A stretch of 33,153 bases of DNA from Flavobacterium sp. (GCF_027490375.1 NZ_JAIXYH010000057.1:1-33153); one strand, 5' to 3'. Counted from the stretch's first letter, positions 1-8,158 are shown. Notes: generated from the sequence alone by a model not told the origin. Program-made: numbers and translations.

Positions 1-231
1 AATTCACCACTTTACGTATCATTCACCCACCCGAACCCGCGTATCGGCGGTACCTGAGCTTGTTGAATGCTTAACCGCAAAGAACGCGAAGATTTACGCA
101 AAGTTCGCAAAGAGGTTTTATCAGTATTAAGATCCGAGTATTAAGAATTAAGACTTCGATGAGTTCACCACTTTAAGTGTCGTCTTGCTACCCAAATCCG
201 CGTATCGTCGGTGCCTGAGCTTGTCGAAGGC
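1..231. repeat. Composite dispersed intergenic repeat, left copy
   Basis: No gene is supported here. Three blocks recur at 26313-26502 in the same order: a block with the core CCGCAAAGAACGCGAAG (71-120), a short ATTAAGAATTAAGACTTCG-type block (about 125-157), and a block starting TTCACCACTTTA and ending CCTGAGCTTGTCGAAGGC (164-231). A further copy of the last block occupies 1-70, so that block is present twice here. The copies are diverged but clearly alignable by eye. They carry no coding signal and resemble the non-coding intergenic repeats common in Flavobacteriaceae genomes. Function is unknown. Confidence 0.75.
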
Positions 232-289
232 ATTTTTTCTATTTTTTCTATTTTTTCTATTTTTTTCGCTTCTATTTCGCTTCTATTTC
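232..289. repeat. Short tandem repeats (9-bp and 11-bp units)
   Basis: Three exact copies of ATTTTTTCT (232-258) and part of a fourth are followed directly by two copies of GCTTCTATTTC (268-289). The tract is pyrimidine-rich on the plus strand and lies between dispersed repeat blocks, outside any supported gene. Slippage at such tracts is likely to make them length-variable between strains; that is inference. Confidence 0.8.
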
Positions 290-420
290 GCGCGAACGGG
301 TGCAGCGATATCCTTTTTGGCGATTTTAATTTCCATCGAACGTTTGCCAAAAAGATAAAGCGGAACACGTGACGGCGTGAACCTTTTTTGCGCAGCGACG
401 ACTCGTTTGCCGGCGCGCCC
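290..420. repeat. REP-like inverted-repeat element
   Basis: Arms CTTTTTGGC (313-321) and GCCAAAAAG (346-354) form a 9-bp inverted repeat around a 24-nt loop, flanked by GCAGCGATATC and GATAAAGCGGAAC. The pattern of flanking purine-rich GCGG-type motifs around a T-rich/A-rich stem resembles palindromic intergenic elements scattered through Flavobacterium genomes. It lies downstream of the minus-strand nucleotidase gene and could help end or stabilise its transcript, but it is not a canonical terminator. Confidence 0.45.
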
Positions 421-440
421 AAATAAAAAAACAGATTTTC

Positions 441-1340
441 TTACAGTTGAATAACCGTTTTCGACGTGTCGTACGAACCTTCAACAAACGTGTAGTCGAG
501 GCGACCCAGTTGCAAACCGTAACAACCCACCTGATTTACAAGTACTTTCTTGCCGATTTTATTGTCGATTACTGTAGGTTTTTCCAAAAAAGTGTGCGTA
601 TGACCGCCGAGAATTAAATCGATGTTTTCTGATTGCGCAGCGAGTTTTACATCGGAAATTTTGTTGTCGCGGTACGAGTAGCCGAGGTGCGATAAGCAAA
701 TCACTAAATCGCAGTGTTTTTGCTTGAGTTCGGCGGCAATTTCGTTGGCAATACCAACCGGATCGCGGTACACAACGCCTTCGCAATTTCGAGCTTCGAC
801 CAAGCCGTTTAAATCGATTCCCAGACCAAAAATTCCAATTTTTAATCCGCCTTTATTCACAATTTTGTAGGGTTTCAAAACTTCTTTCAAGCCATCGGAT
901 TTGAGGTCGTAATTCGCATTTACAAATGCAAACTTTACGTGTTCTTGATGTTTTAAAAATCCAGAAACACCGTTGTCAAAGTCGTGATTTCCAACCGTTG
1001 CCACGTCGTAGCCGAGCATCGACATTAACTTGAATTCGAGTTCGCCACCAAAGAAATTAAAGTACGGTGTGCCTTGAAATATGTCGCCGCTATCAAGTAA
1101 CAATACCTGCTCGTTTTCGCGGCGTACTTGCTCGATAACCGCTGCTCGACGCGCAATTCCGCCCTGTCCGGAGTATTTTGCATCTTCTTTTGGAAACGGA
1201 TCAATATGACTGTGAACGTCGTTTGTGTGTAAAATGACCAGCTTTTTTGCTTTACTAGTAGCCGAGAAAGCAAAGGTGGGCTGTAAAAGCAGCAACGACG
1301 ACGCCGAAACCGATTGTGCGATAAAGTGTCTTCTATTCAT
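441..1340 (-). CDS. Exported 5'-nucleotidase catalytic-domain metallophosphatase
   Basis: A 299-residue calcineurin-like phosphoesterase corresponding to the N-terminal catalytic half of UshA-type 5'-nucleotidases, which release phosphate from nucleotides in the periplasm. The two-metal motifs are in order: HTNDVHSH (38-45), DSGD (83-86), GNHDF (117-121), then SHLGYSY and GGHTH near residues 217 and 245. The N-terminus has adjacent arginines (N-R-R-H-F-I, residues 2-7) before a hydrophobic stretch, resembling a twin-arginine signal; this is suggestive rather than proven. The substrate-binding C-terminal half of the family is missing and is encoded by the gene immediately upstream, with only 5 nt between them, so the two are probably co-transcribed and act together. 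Function is confident, exact substrate unknown. Confidence 0.9.
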   Translation of the reverse strand: MNRRHFIAQSVSASSLLLLQPTFAFSATSKAKKLVILHTNDVHSHIDPFPKEDAKYSGQGGIARRAAVIEQVRRENEQVLLLDSGDIFQGTPYFNFFGGELEFKLMSMLGYDVATVGNHDFDNGVSGFLKHQEHVKFAFVNANYDLKSDGLKEVLKPYKIVNKGGLKIGIFGLGIDLNGLVEARNCEGVVYRDPVGIANEIAAELKQKHCDLVICLSHLGYSYRDNKISDVKLAAQSENIDLILGGHTHTFLEKPTVIDNKIGKKVLVNQVGCYGLQLGRLDYTFVEGSYDTSKTVIQL

Positions 1341-1345
1341 GATTA

Positions 1346-2125
1346 CTATCTTTTATCGGTTATCAAAACCTCATTAGAAAATTGCACCGTTTGATTCTTT
1401 TTAAACGACTGAATTATGGCATCGCGAAGTTTGAGTTGTAAATCGAGCCTTTTTTTAGACTTCTGAAAAAAGGTCATTTTATCGCCGCCGTTTGCTAAAT
1501 AATCGGAAGTTAAAACGAGATATGTTTTGGAATTGTCTAGCGGTTTTCCCTGAATTTTAATGTCGATTGCCTGACCTCTTTCATCGATCGTAAAGCTCAA
1601 ACCGTAGAGCGGGTGCGGTTTTTCTTCGACGATCATGTACTGGCAAATTTCGAGTATTTGTGCAGCATCAAGCGTTTCGACTACTGCAGTATTTTCGAAC
1701 GGCATAATTTTAAAGGCATTTCGCAGAGTCACATCCCCCTTTGGTAAATTAGACCGAATACCTCCGTGATTGAAAAGTACGAGGTCGATTTTTGTATTGA
1801 AGTTTCGTTCACAAATCGGATTGCAAATTTCGTAGCAGCTTTGTGCCAACCAATTTCCAATATTTGTTTGCCACTTTCCACTAGATTTATCTAACGCTAC
1901 TGGGTTCTTACACAAGAGCGTGTCTAATTTTTGATCGAGATTTTTTTTGTAGGGAAGAATGAAGTCGGTTACTTGTTGCGCATTTGGCAGCGAATCTACG
2001 AGCTTGATTTCCTTGCCAGATATTGTTGTTACGCTGTGATTTGATTTACAGCCAACAACGAATAGCAACGTTAAGATTGTGATAAGGCTGTACCGCAAAA
2101 ACGGATACTTTCCTAGATTTACCAT
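1346..2125 (-). CDS. 5'-nucleotidase C-terminal-domain lipoprotein
   Basis: A 259-residue protein matching the C-terminal, substrate-binding domain of 5'-nucleotidases. It begins with a lipoprotein signal peptide whose lipobox VVGC places the acylated cysteine at residue 26. Family hallmarks are NHGGIRSNLPKGDVT (119-133) and the TSDYLANGGDKMTFF stretch (206-220). It has no metallophosphatase motifs, so it is unlikely to be catalytic alone. It precedes the catalytic-domain gene on the same strand by 5 nt, so one enzyme appears to be made as two polypeptides, with this one membrane-anchored. Full-length family members carry both halves in one chain of roughly 500 residues or more. A possible -7 box (TTACTTTG, one mismatch) lies at 2154-2161. 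Confidence 0.88.
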   Translation of the reverse strand: MVNLGKYPFLRYSLITILTLLFVVGCKSNHSVTTISGKEIKLVDSLPNAQQVTDFILPYKKNLDQKLDTLLCKNPVALDKSSGKWQTNIGNWLAQSCYEICNPICERNFNTKIDLVLFNHGGIRSNLPKGDVTLRNAFKIMPFENTAVVETLDAAQILEICQYMIVEEKPHPLYGLSFTIDERGQAIDIKIQGKPLDNSKTYLVLTSDYLANGGDKMTFFQKSKKRLDLQLKLRDAIIQSFKKNQTVQFSNEVLITDKR

Positions 2126-2153
2126 CGTTTTCGTAAGTTTTTTAACTTTGTTG

Positions 2154-2161
2154 CAAAGTAA
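2154..2161 (-). promoter_or_regulatory. Possible -7 box for the split nucleotidase operon
   Basis: On the minus strand this reads TTACTTTG, one mismatch from TAnnTTTG, 28 nt before the start codon. No clear -33 element is seen, so this is weak. Confidence 0.3.
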
Positions 2162-2216
2162 GATGCTTTTCGTTTAAGAACGTACATTTACGGCGAATAC
2201 AATATCAACTAATTGT

Positions 2217-2224
2217 TAACTTTA
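2217..2224 (+). promoter_or_regulatory. Possible -7 box of dapA
   Basis: TAACTTTA differs from TAnnTTTG at the last base. It ends only 5 nt before the dapA ATG, so transcription would begin at or very near the start codon. Confidence 0.35.
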
Positions 2225-2229
2225 TTTTC

Positions 2230-3111
2230 ATGACAAATCAATTTATCGGAACAGGCGTTGCCTTGGTTACACCATTCAAAAGCAATTTAGAAGTCGATTT
2301 TGAAGCTTTAACCCGTATTGTCAAGTACGTTTCCGATAATGGAGTTAACTATTTGGTGGTTTTAGGAACAACTGGCGAACCTGCAACACTGAGCTCGACG
2401 GAGAAAAAGCAGGTCATTGATTGCATAAAAGCAGCGAACACCAAGAATTTGCCATTGGTTTTAGGAGTAGGAGGGAACAATACTTCTGCTTTGATTGAAG
2501 AGCTGCAAACAGCTGATTTTACTGGATTTTCAGCAATTTTATCGGTGAGTCCATACTACAACAAACCATCGCAGGAAGGAATTTACCAGCATTTTGCTGC
2601 TTTGGCGAAAGTGAGTCCGCTTCCAATAATTTTGTACAATGTGCCGGGTCGTACCGCAAGTAATATGTTGCCTAAAACAGTTGCGCGTTTGGCAAGCGAT
2701 TTTTCAAATATTATTGGAATAAAAGAAGCAGCAGGAGATGTGGTTCAGGCGATGGAGTTAATTCGGCTTGTTCCCAAAGATTTTCTGGTTATTTCAGGCG
2801 ATGACATGGTTACATTACCAATTATTTTAGCGGGAGGTGCCGGAGTTATTTCGGTAATTGGCGAAGGACTTCCGGCGGCATTCTCTAAAATGGTGCAGCT
2901 TGGCTTGGAACGAAAAGTTGACGATGCCTTTGCGTTGCATTACCAAATTGCACCTGCTATTGATTTGATTTTTGAAGAAGGAAACCCGGCAGGCATTAAA
3001 GAAATGCAGGCGCAACTCGGCTTGTGTGAAAATGCGGTACGTTTGCCTTTAGTTGCCGCAACCGATTCCTTGAAAGCTAAAATTGCCACCTATTTAAAAT
3101 CCGCACACTAA
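2230..3111 (+). CDS. dapA: 4-hydroxy-tetrahydrodipicolinate synthase
   Basis: DapA condenses pyruvate with aspartate semialdehyde, the first committed step of the lysine/diaminopimelate pathway, in the cytoplasm. The 293-residue length is normal for the family. The GTTGE motif near residue 47, the catalytic tyrosine in LYNVPGRT (Tyr136) and the Schiff-base lysine in IGIKEAAGD (Lys165) are all present. Residues around GDD and the GGAGVISV segment complete the TIM barrel. The neighbouring minus-strand nucleotidase is divergent, so dapA has its own promoter; the stop is 133 nt before bamD. A weak CCGT/ACGG hairpin follows the stop. The related N-acetylneuraminate lyases are less likely given the dihydrodipicolinate-type GTTGE context. 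Confidence 0.96.
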   Translation: MTNQFIGTGVALVTPFKSNLEVDFEALTRIVKYVSDNGVNYLVVLGTTGEPATLSSTEKKQVIDCIKAANTKNLPLVLGVGGNNTSALIEELQTADFTGFSAILSVSPYYNKPSQEGIYQHFAALAKVSPLPIILYNVPGRTASNMLPKTVARLASDFSNIIGIKEAAGDVVQAMELIRLVPKDFLVISGDDMVTLPIILAGGAGVISVIGEGLPAAFSKMVQLGLERKVDDAFALHYQIAPAIDLIFEEGNPAGIKEMQAQLGLCENAVRLPLVAATDSLKAKIATYLKSAH

Positions 3112-3195
3112 TTTACGGGATGTGCCGTTTTCCTCACGGTTTTGAGTTGCAATTGCATACTTAAAATCGATTCGTTTACTATCAATATAAATCAC

Positions 3196-3203
3196 TATTT
3201 TTG
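3196..3203 (+). promoter_or_regulatory. Bacteroidota -7 box (TATTTTTG) of the bamD cluster
   Basis: TATTTTTG fits the TAnnTTTG consensus of the Bacteroidota primary sigma factor exactly and lies 41 nt upstream of the bamD ATG. A TTTA 17 bp upstream is a weak -33 candidate. It probably drives bamD, rpoZ, coaBC and the DUF4835 gene together. Confidence 0.65.
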
Positions 3204-3206
3204 CAG

Positions 3207-3221
3207 ACTCAAATTTTGAGT
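3207..3221. promoter_or_regulatory. Perfect inverted repeat at the predicted transcription start
   Basis: ACTCAAA T TTTGAGT is a perfect 7-bp inverted repeat around one central base. It begins 4 nt after the -7 box, so it overlaps the expected +1 of the bamD cluster. A regulator bound here would block initiation; in RNA it could only form part of a very short-looped stem. No regulator is identified. Confidence 0.45.
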
Positions 3222-3244
3222 GTATATAGTTAGCTTTTCGCTTT

Positions 3245-4042
3245 ATGATAAAAAGAATTTTTGCGTTGTTTTTAGTTTTGATGATACTTACGTCGTGTAG
3301 TGAGTATCAGAAAGCGCTCAAAAACGAAGATATTGCCCTGAAGTATAAGGTTGGCGAAAAAATGTACGAGGCTAAAAAGTACCAGAAAGCACTTCGTTTA
3401 TTTGAACAAATCGCACCGACCTATCGCGGTAAGCCGCAAGCTGAAAAGCTCTTCTACATGTACGGAAAATCCTTTTACGCAGAAAAAGAGTTTTACAGTG
3501 CTGGTTACCAGTTCGATAACTTTGTTTCGAGCTATCCGCGCTCAGAGAAAGTAGAAGAGGTAGCTTATTTGGGAGCCATTTCTTACTCGAAATTGTCGCC
3601 ACGCTATAGTTTAGATCAAGTGGATACTTACAAGGCTATCGATAAATTACAGAGTTTTATTGATAATTATCCTGATTCCAAGTATTTAGCTGAGGCTAAT
3701 GAAGTGGTGAAAAATCTGCGAACCAAAATTGAAAAGAAGAATTTTGAGATTGCAAAACAGTATAACACCATCAACGACCACAAGTCGGCATTAGTGGCTT
3801 TAGATATATTTCTGGGAGAGTTTCCCGGAACTCCTTTTAAAGAAGACGCCTTGTTTTATCGTTTAGACTCGTCTTATCAATTGGCAATCAATTCTATTGA
3901 AAGTAAAAAGGAAGAAAGATTGCTCGCAGCTAGGCAAGCTCATGCAACTTTGATTAAATTTGCACCGGAAACGAAGTATAAGAAGAAAGCCGACGAAATG
4001 TTGGAACAGATAAATAACGACTTAAAATCTTTTTCGAAATAA
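3245..4042 (+). CDS. bamD: Outer membrane assembly lipoprotein BamD
   Basis: BamD is the essential TPR lipoprotein of the BAM complex, which folds beta-barrel proteins into the outer membrane. The 265-residue protein starts with a lipoprotein signal ending in LTSC, placing the acylated cysteine at residue 18. The rest is helical TPR-like repeats: the KYQKALRLFEQIAPTYRG segment, FYSAGYQFDNFVSSYPRS and AIDKLQSFIDNYPDSKYLAEA each fit the repeated A/Y...F...P-S pattern of BamD (YfiO). The length matches Bacteroidota BamD proteins. It is first in a run with rpoZ (5 nt downstream) and coaBC, an order typical of Flavobacteriaceae. Confidence 0.92.
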   Translation: MIKRIFALFLVLMILTSCSEYQKALKNEDIALKYKVGEKMYEAKKYQKALRLFEQIAPTYRGKPQAEKLFYMYGKSFYAEKEFYSAGYQFDNFVSSYPRSEKVEEVAYLGAISYSKLSPRYSLDQVDTYKAIDKLQSFIDNYPDSKYLAEANEVVKNLRTKIEKKNFEIAKQYNTINDHKSALVALDIFLGEFPGTPFKEDALFYRLDSSYQLAINSIESKKEERLLAARQAHATLIKFAPETKYKKKADEMLEQINNDLKSFSK

Positions 4043-4047
4043 TTATT

Positions 4048-4365
4048 ATGGATCTAAAGAAAGCCTCCGCACCAGTAAATACGGTAACTTACAACAAAAC
4101 AGCCATCGAAAAACCAACCGGGAATATCTACGAGGCAATTACCGTAATCGCAAAAAGAGCCAACCAAATCAATGCTGAAATTAAAAAAGAGTTGACAGAG
4201 AAGTTGGAAGAATTTGCTACTTACAACGATTCTTTGGAAGAAATTTTCGAAAACAAAGAGCAAATCGAAGTATCAAAATATTACGAGAAGCTTCCAAAAC
4301 CTCACGCTTTAGCCGTGCAAGAATGGATGGAAGATAAAATTTACCACCGCGACGCTAACAAATAG
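4048..4365 (+). CDS. rpoZ: RNA polymerase omega subunit
   Basis: A 105-residue protein recognised by the omega-subunit core NIYEAITVIAKRANQIN (26-42), equivalent to the conserved segment that clamps the beta' C-terminus and assists polymerase assembly. The C-terminal half is acidic/helical and ends in a lysine- and aspartate-containing tail, as in other Bacteroidota omega proteins, which are divergent from the E. coli protein. It is 5 nt after bamD and 5 nt before coaBC, so the three are co-transcribed. The assignment rests on one short motif plus context. Confidence 0.85.
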   Translation: MDLKKASAPVNTVTYNKTAIEKPTGNIYEAITVIAKRANQINAEIKKELTEKLEEFATYNDSLEEIFENKEQIEVSKYYEKLPKPHALAVQEWMEDKIYHRDANK

Positions 4366-4370
4366 TCCGA

Positions 4371-5582
4371 ATGTCAGTTCTTAACGGACGAAAAATTTTA
4401 TTAGCAGTATCGGGCGGGATTGCGGCATACAAAACGGCGCAACTCGTCCGTTTGTTTATTAAAGCCGGCGCAGAAGTTCAAGTTATTTTAACCGACGCGG
4501 CAAAAGACTTTGTTACACCACTTACGTTATCAACGCTCTCGAAACGAGAAGTGTTTTCTCATTTTTATAACGACGATGAAAAGGAAGCCAAATGGAACAA
4601 TCATGTCGAATTAGCTCTGTGGGCTGATCTCATGCTAATTGCTCCTGCAACCGCAAACACGCTATCTAAAATGGCACACGGCGTTTGCGATAACTTGGTG
4701 TTAGCCACCTATCTGTCGGCGAAATGTCCGGTCTATTTCGCACCAGCGATGGATTTGGATATGTACAAGCACGAAACTTCAAAAGAGAATTTCGCACGCT
4801 TACAATCCTTCGATAATATTATGATTCCAGCTGAATCGGGCGAACTCGCCAGCGGATTAAGTGGAGAAGGTCGTATGGCTGAACCCGAAAATATTATCGG
4901 TTTTATCGAAAATCATCTGCTAAAGCAACTTCCGCTTCGAGGAAAAAAAGTACTTATAACAGCAGGACCGACCTACGAACCCATTGATCCGGTCCGATTT
5001 GTAGGAAATCATTCTACAGGAAAAATGGGTTACGACTTGGCCGAAGAAGCCGCTCGTAACGGTGCAGAAGTTTTTCTGGTAAGCGGTCCGAGTCATTTGC
5101 ATCTTCAAAATCCGAACATCCACATCACACGAGTTCAAACGGCTGATCAAATGCATAAGGCGTGTTTAGACGTATATGCCGAGGTAGATATCGCAATAGC
5201 CGCCGCCGCCGTTGCCGATTACAGACCAAAAAATGTTGCCCCAGAGAAAATAAAAAAGAAAGATTCGTGTTTACATTTAGAATTGGAAAAGACCGTCGAT
5301 ATTCTAGCCGATCTCGGTTCTAAAAAAGAAAAGCAGTTTTTGGTCGGTTTTGCATTGGAAACAGAAAACGAATTTGAAAACGCTTGTTTAAAAATTGAGC
5401 GCAAAAATCTAAATTTGATTGTTTTAAATTCGCTCAGAGATGCAGGTGCAGGATTTGGAGTTCCAACAAATAAAGTAACTTTAATCGATGCCCACAAAGC
5501 AGCAACCGATTTACCGTTAATGACTAAGGAAAATGTTGCAGCAGCTATTTTTCAAAGAATTATACAAATGACCCATGCGTAA
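4371..5582 (+). CDS. coaBC: Bifunctional phosphopantothenoylcysteine decarboxylase / phosphopantothenate-cysteine ligase
   Basis: CoaBC performs two consecutive steps of coenzyme A synthesis: ligation of cysteine to 4'-phosphopantothenate (CoaB half) and FMN-dependent decarboxylation (CoaC half). Residues 1-180 are the CoaC flavoprotein, with SGGIAAYK (14-21), the active-site histidine region WNNHVELA, APATANT and PAMDLDMY, the last a variant of the more usual PAMNxxMW. Residues from about 187 are CoaB, with LITAGPTYEPIDPVRF, NHSTGKMG and AAAVADYRPKN (about 277-287). At 403 residues the protein is full length. Its last 8 bp overlap the start of the DUF4835 gene, implying coupled translation. 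Confidence 0.95.
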   Translation: MSVLNGRKILLAVSGGIAAYKTAQLVRLFIKAGAEVQVILTDAAKDFVTPLTLSTLSKREVFSHFYNDDEKEAKWNNHVELALWADLMLIAPATANTLSKMAHGVCDNLVLATYLSAKCPVYFAPAMDLDMYKHETSKENFARLQSFDNIMIPAESGELASGLSGEGRMAEPENIIGFIENHLLKQLPLRGKKVLITAGPTYEPIDPVRFVGNHSTGKMGYDLAEEAARNGAEVFLVSGPSHLHLQNPNIHITRVQTADQMHKACLDVYAEVDIAIAAAAVADYRPKNVAPEKIKKKDSCLHLELEKTVDILADLGSKKEKQFLVGFALETENEFENACLKIERKNLNLIVLNSLRDAGAGFGVPTNKVTLIDAHKAATDLPLMTKENVAAAIFQRIIQMTHA

Positions 5583-6462
5583 AATACTGATTCTTCTTAC
5601 TTCTATTTTCACGACGCTTTCCTTTTCCCAAGAATTGAATTGCGTGGTTCAAGTAAACGCAAATCAGATTACAAAAACCAATCAGCAGATATTTAAAACT
5701 TTAGAAAAATCGCTAAGCGAGTTGGTTAATAATACCAAATGGTCTGATTTAGATTTTAAAAAGAAAGAACGGATCGAGTGCAGTATGTTTATCACGGTGA
5801 CTTCCTACAATAACGATCAGTTTGTGGCTTCGCTTCAAATTCAGTCGTCGAGACCTGTTTACAATGCAGGCTATCAGAGTCCTGTTTTCAATTATAACGA
5901 CAAAGATTTCATCTTTCGATACGTCGAATTTGAAAATTTATTCTACGATCCTAACTCCTTTACCTCAAATTTAGTGGCAGTGATTTCATTCTATGCCAAC
6001 TATATTATTGGTTTAGATCAAGATACTTTTTCAGAAGCGGGCGGAACTCCGTATTTCGCTGCGGCACAAAACATCGTGAGCTTATCGCAAGGGCAAGGCG
6101 GTAAAGGCTGGAACCAAACCGACGGAAATCAAAATCGGTATTTTTTAGCAGCCGATATGCTATCAAATACGTTCCTTCCGCTCCGAACTGCAATCTACAA
6201 GTACCACCGTTTGGGTCTCGACCGTATGACCGATGATGTAAAAGAAGCAAAAACAGCAGTTAAAAGTGCGATTATGAGCATAGACGAAGTTCACAAAGTT
6301 CGTCCAAACGCCTTCTTAACGCGTATTTTCTTCGATGCTAAAGCCGAAGAAATTCAGCAGATTTTCTCGGGCGGTCCGGAAACAAACGCCATCGAATTAT
6401 CGAACATGTTAAATAAACTGTCGCCCATGAACTCTAGTAAATGGACCTCAGTTAAAATTTAA
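5575..6462 (+). CDS. DUF4835 family exported protein
   Basis: A 295-residue protein of unknown function with a typical Sec signal peptide (hydrophobic ILILLTSIFTTLSFS, then a small-residue cleavage site before QELNC). The body resembles DUF4835, a Bacteroidota family usually found between coaBC and recN; recognisable pieces are the opening QELNCxVxVN, the SSRPVYNAGYQSPVFNYND-like stretch, and QGGKGWNQTDGNQNRYF. No catalytic motif is visible. Predicted location is periplasm or outer-membrane periphery. The ATG at 5575 overlaps the coaBC stop by 8 bp; recN follows after 31 nt. Its conserved neighbours suggest a housekeeping envelope role, which is inference. Confidence 0.82.
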   Translation: MRKILILLTSIFTTLSFSQELNCVVQVNANQITKTNQQIFKTLEKSLSELVNNTKWSDLDFKKKERIECSMFITVTSYNNDQFVASLQIQSSRPVYNAGYQSPVFNYNDKDFIFRYVEFENLFYDPNSFTSNLVAVISFYANYIIGLDQDTFSEAGGTPYFAAAQNIVSLSQGQGGKGWNQTDGNQNRYFLAADMLSNTFLPLRTAIYKYHRLGLDRMTDDVKEAKTAVKSAIMSIDEVHKVRPNAFLTRIFFDAKAEEIQQIFSGGPETNAIELSNMLNKLSPMNSSKWTSVKI

Positions 6463-6472
6463 TACCTTTGGG

Positions 6473-6480
6473 TTCCGATT
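6473..6480 (+). promoter_or_regulatory. -7 box (TACCTTTG) before recN
   Basis: Exact TAnnTTTG match ending 13 nt before the recN ATG. It would give recN a promoter of its own with a very short leader, in addition to read-through from the bamD cluster. Confidence 0.5.
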
Positions 6481-6493
6481 TATTTATGCCCAT

Positions 6494-8158
6494 ATGCTTC
6501 GTTCCCTATCGATACAGAATTTTGCTCTTTTACGCCGGATAAATCTCGAATTTACCGCAGGTTTCACCGCTCTTACAGGTGAAACGGGTGCAGGAAAATC
6601 TATATTGTTAAACGCATTAGGTCTGATACGCGGCGATCGTGCCGATACTACGGCGCTCTACGACAAGGAAGAGAAATGTATCGTTGAAGCCGAGTTCGAT
6701 ATCGAGAAATACCAGCTTCAAGATTTCTTCGAAACGCACGATTTGGATTACGATCCGTTAACCATAGTTCGTAGAGAAATTCTTCCAAACGGAAAATCGC
6801 GAGCATTTGTTAATGATGCACCGGTTTTAGTGAATACCCTACAACTATTAGCTGCCGAGTTAATCGATATTCACGGGCAACAAGACACGCGAAATCTCAG
6901 CGATAAACTCTACCAAATTGCATTCCTAGATGCATTTGCGCAAACAACGCATCAGCTACAGTTGTTTCAAACGCAGTTAAAAGCACATCAAAAACTGCTC
7001 AAACAAATTGCCGATAAAGAACGCGAACTCTTCGAAGCTCAAAAAGCTAAAGATTACAATACTTTTCTTTTTGAAGAGTTGCAGGCGCTCCAACTTCAAG
7101 ATGGCGATCAGGCTATTTGGGAAGGCGAACTCAATAAACTTGAAAACGCCGAAACCATCAAAGAGGCATTGGCTTTTTCAAAATACAGCATCGACGATAC
7201 CGAGTTTTCTGTCGCTTCACAACTCAATCAAATTCAAGCAAAACTTAAACGAATCGCCGACTTTCATCCCGACTACCAAGATTTTCACGATCGAATTGCT
7301 TCAATGCTCATCGATGTACGCGAGCTCGATAAAGAATTAAGTGCACAAATCGATGCGATAGAAGCAAATCCAGCGGAGAAAGAATCGCTGCAGGAAAAAG
7401 TCGACACCTTATATCAGCTATTTAGAAAGCATCAAGTTTCGTCGGATGCCGACTTAATTGACGTCAGAAACCAGCTAGAAGCACAAATTTCTGCGATAGA
7501 AAACAATCAAGAAGAACTCGAACTCTGGAAAAAAACAGCTAATGAACAGCGCGCTGCCTTACAACAAGTTGCGCAAACGCTCAGTGAAGCTCGAAAAAAA
7601 GCGGCTCCAAAACTAGAAACCGAATTGGCCATGCTCACCAAAGAACTGGGTATGCCGCATGCGAAATTTGCTTTGACTTTTCAACAAACAACCGATTTTA
7701 CAGCCACAGGTATCGACGACGTCGAAATTGTTTTTTCGGCTAATCCAGGCACCGATCTGCAAGCTTTGAGAAAATCGGCATCAGGTGGCGAGCTTTCTCG
7801 AATCATGTTGGTAATAAAATCCATACTCGCTAAACACAGCAAGTTGCCAACGCTCATTTTCGACGAAATCGACACCGGAGTATCTGGTGAAATTGCTTAC
7901 AAAATGTCTGAAATCATGCGAGGAATGGCTTCCGACATGCAATTATTCGCGATCACGCATCTGCCGCAAGTTGCTGCTGCTGCCAACGAACATTTCCGCG
8001 TAAGCAAAGCAGTTAACGGAACAGAAACCGAAACAAAAGTGCTTCGTCTCGATCTCGAAGAGCGAATTTCCGAAATCGCATCAATGATTTCCGGTTCCAC
8101 AGCATCGGCGGCTGCCATCGAACACGCACGAAGTTTATTACACAGAACCTCGTCGTAA
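6494..8158 (+). CDS. recN: DNA repair protein RecN
   Basis: RecN is an SMC-like ATPase that acts in recombinational repair of double-strand breaks. The N-terminal half-ATPase has Walker A GETGAGKS (29-36), with the family opening MLRSLSIQNFALL. A long Q/E/K/L-rich coiled-coil arm follows (roughly 150-380). The C-terminal half has the ABC signature SGGELSR (about 430-436), Walker B LPTLIFDEIDTGVSG (about 452-466) and the switch region AITHLPQVAAAA. Length (554) is normal. A second ATG at 6487 is out of frame, so the start at 6494 is the only reasonable one. It is probably transcribed both with the upstream run and from its own -7 box. Confidence 0.97.
   Translation: MLRSLSIQNFALLRRINLEFTAGFTALTGETGAGKSILLNALGLIRGDRADTTALYDKEEKCIVEAEFDIEKYQLQDFFETHDLDYDPLTIVRREILPNGKSRAFVNDAPVLVNTLQLLAAELIDIHGQQDTRNLSDKLYQIAFLDAFAQTTHQLQLFQTQLKAHQKLLKQIADKERELFEAQKAKDYNTFLFEELQALQLQDGDQAIWEGELNKLENAETIKEALAFSKYSIDDTEFSVASQLNQIQAKLKRIADFHPDYQDFHDRIASMLIDVRELDKELSAQIDAIEANPAEKESLQEKVDTLYQLFRKHQVSSDADLIDVRNQLEAQISAIENNQEELELWKKTANEQRAALQQVAQTLSEARKKAAPKLETELAMLTKELGMPHAKFALTFQQTTDFTATGIDDVEIVFSANPGTDLQALRKSASGGELSRIMLVIKSILAKHSKLPTLIFDEIDTGVSGEIAYKMSEIMRGMASDMQLFAITHLPQVAAAANEHFRVSKAVNGTETETKVLRLDLEERISEIASMISGSTASAAAIEHARSLLHRTSS

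Noticed and set aside
165..422. Minus-strand open frame of 85 codons with a Lys-Ile-Glu repeat
   Set aside because: The repeat peptide is only the translation of the ATTTTTTCT microsatellite, and the frame crosses dispersed repeats.
3120..3145. Terminator after dapA
   Set aside because: Only a 4-bp CCGT/ACGG stem with a short T4 run; too weak to call.
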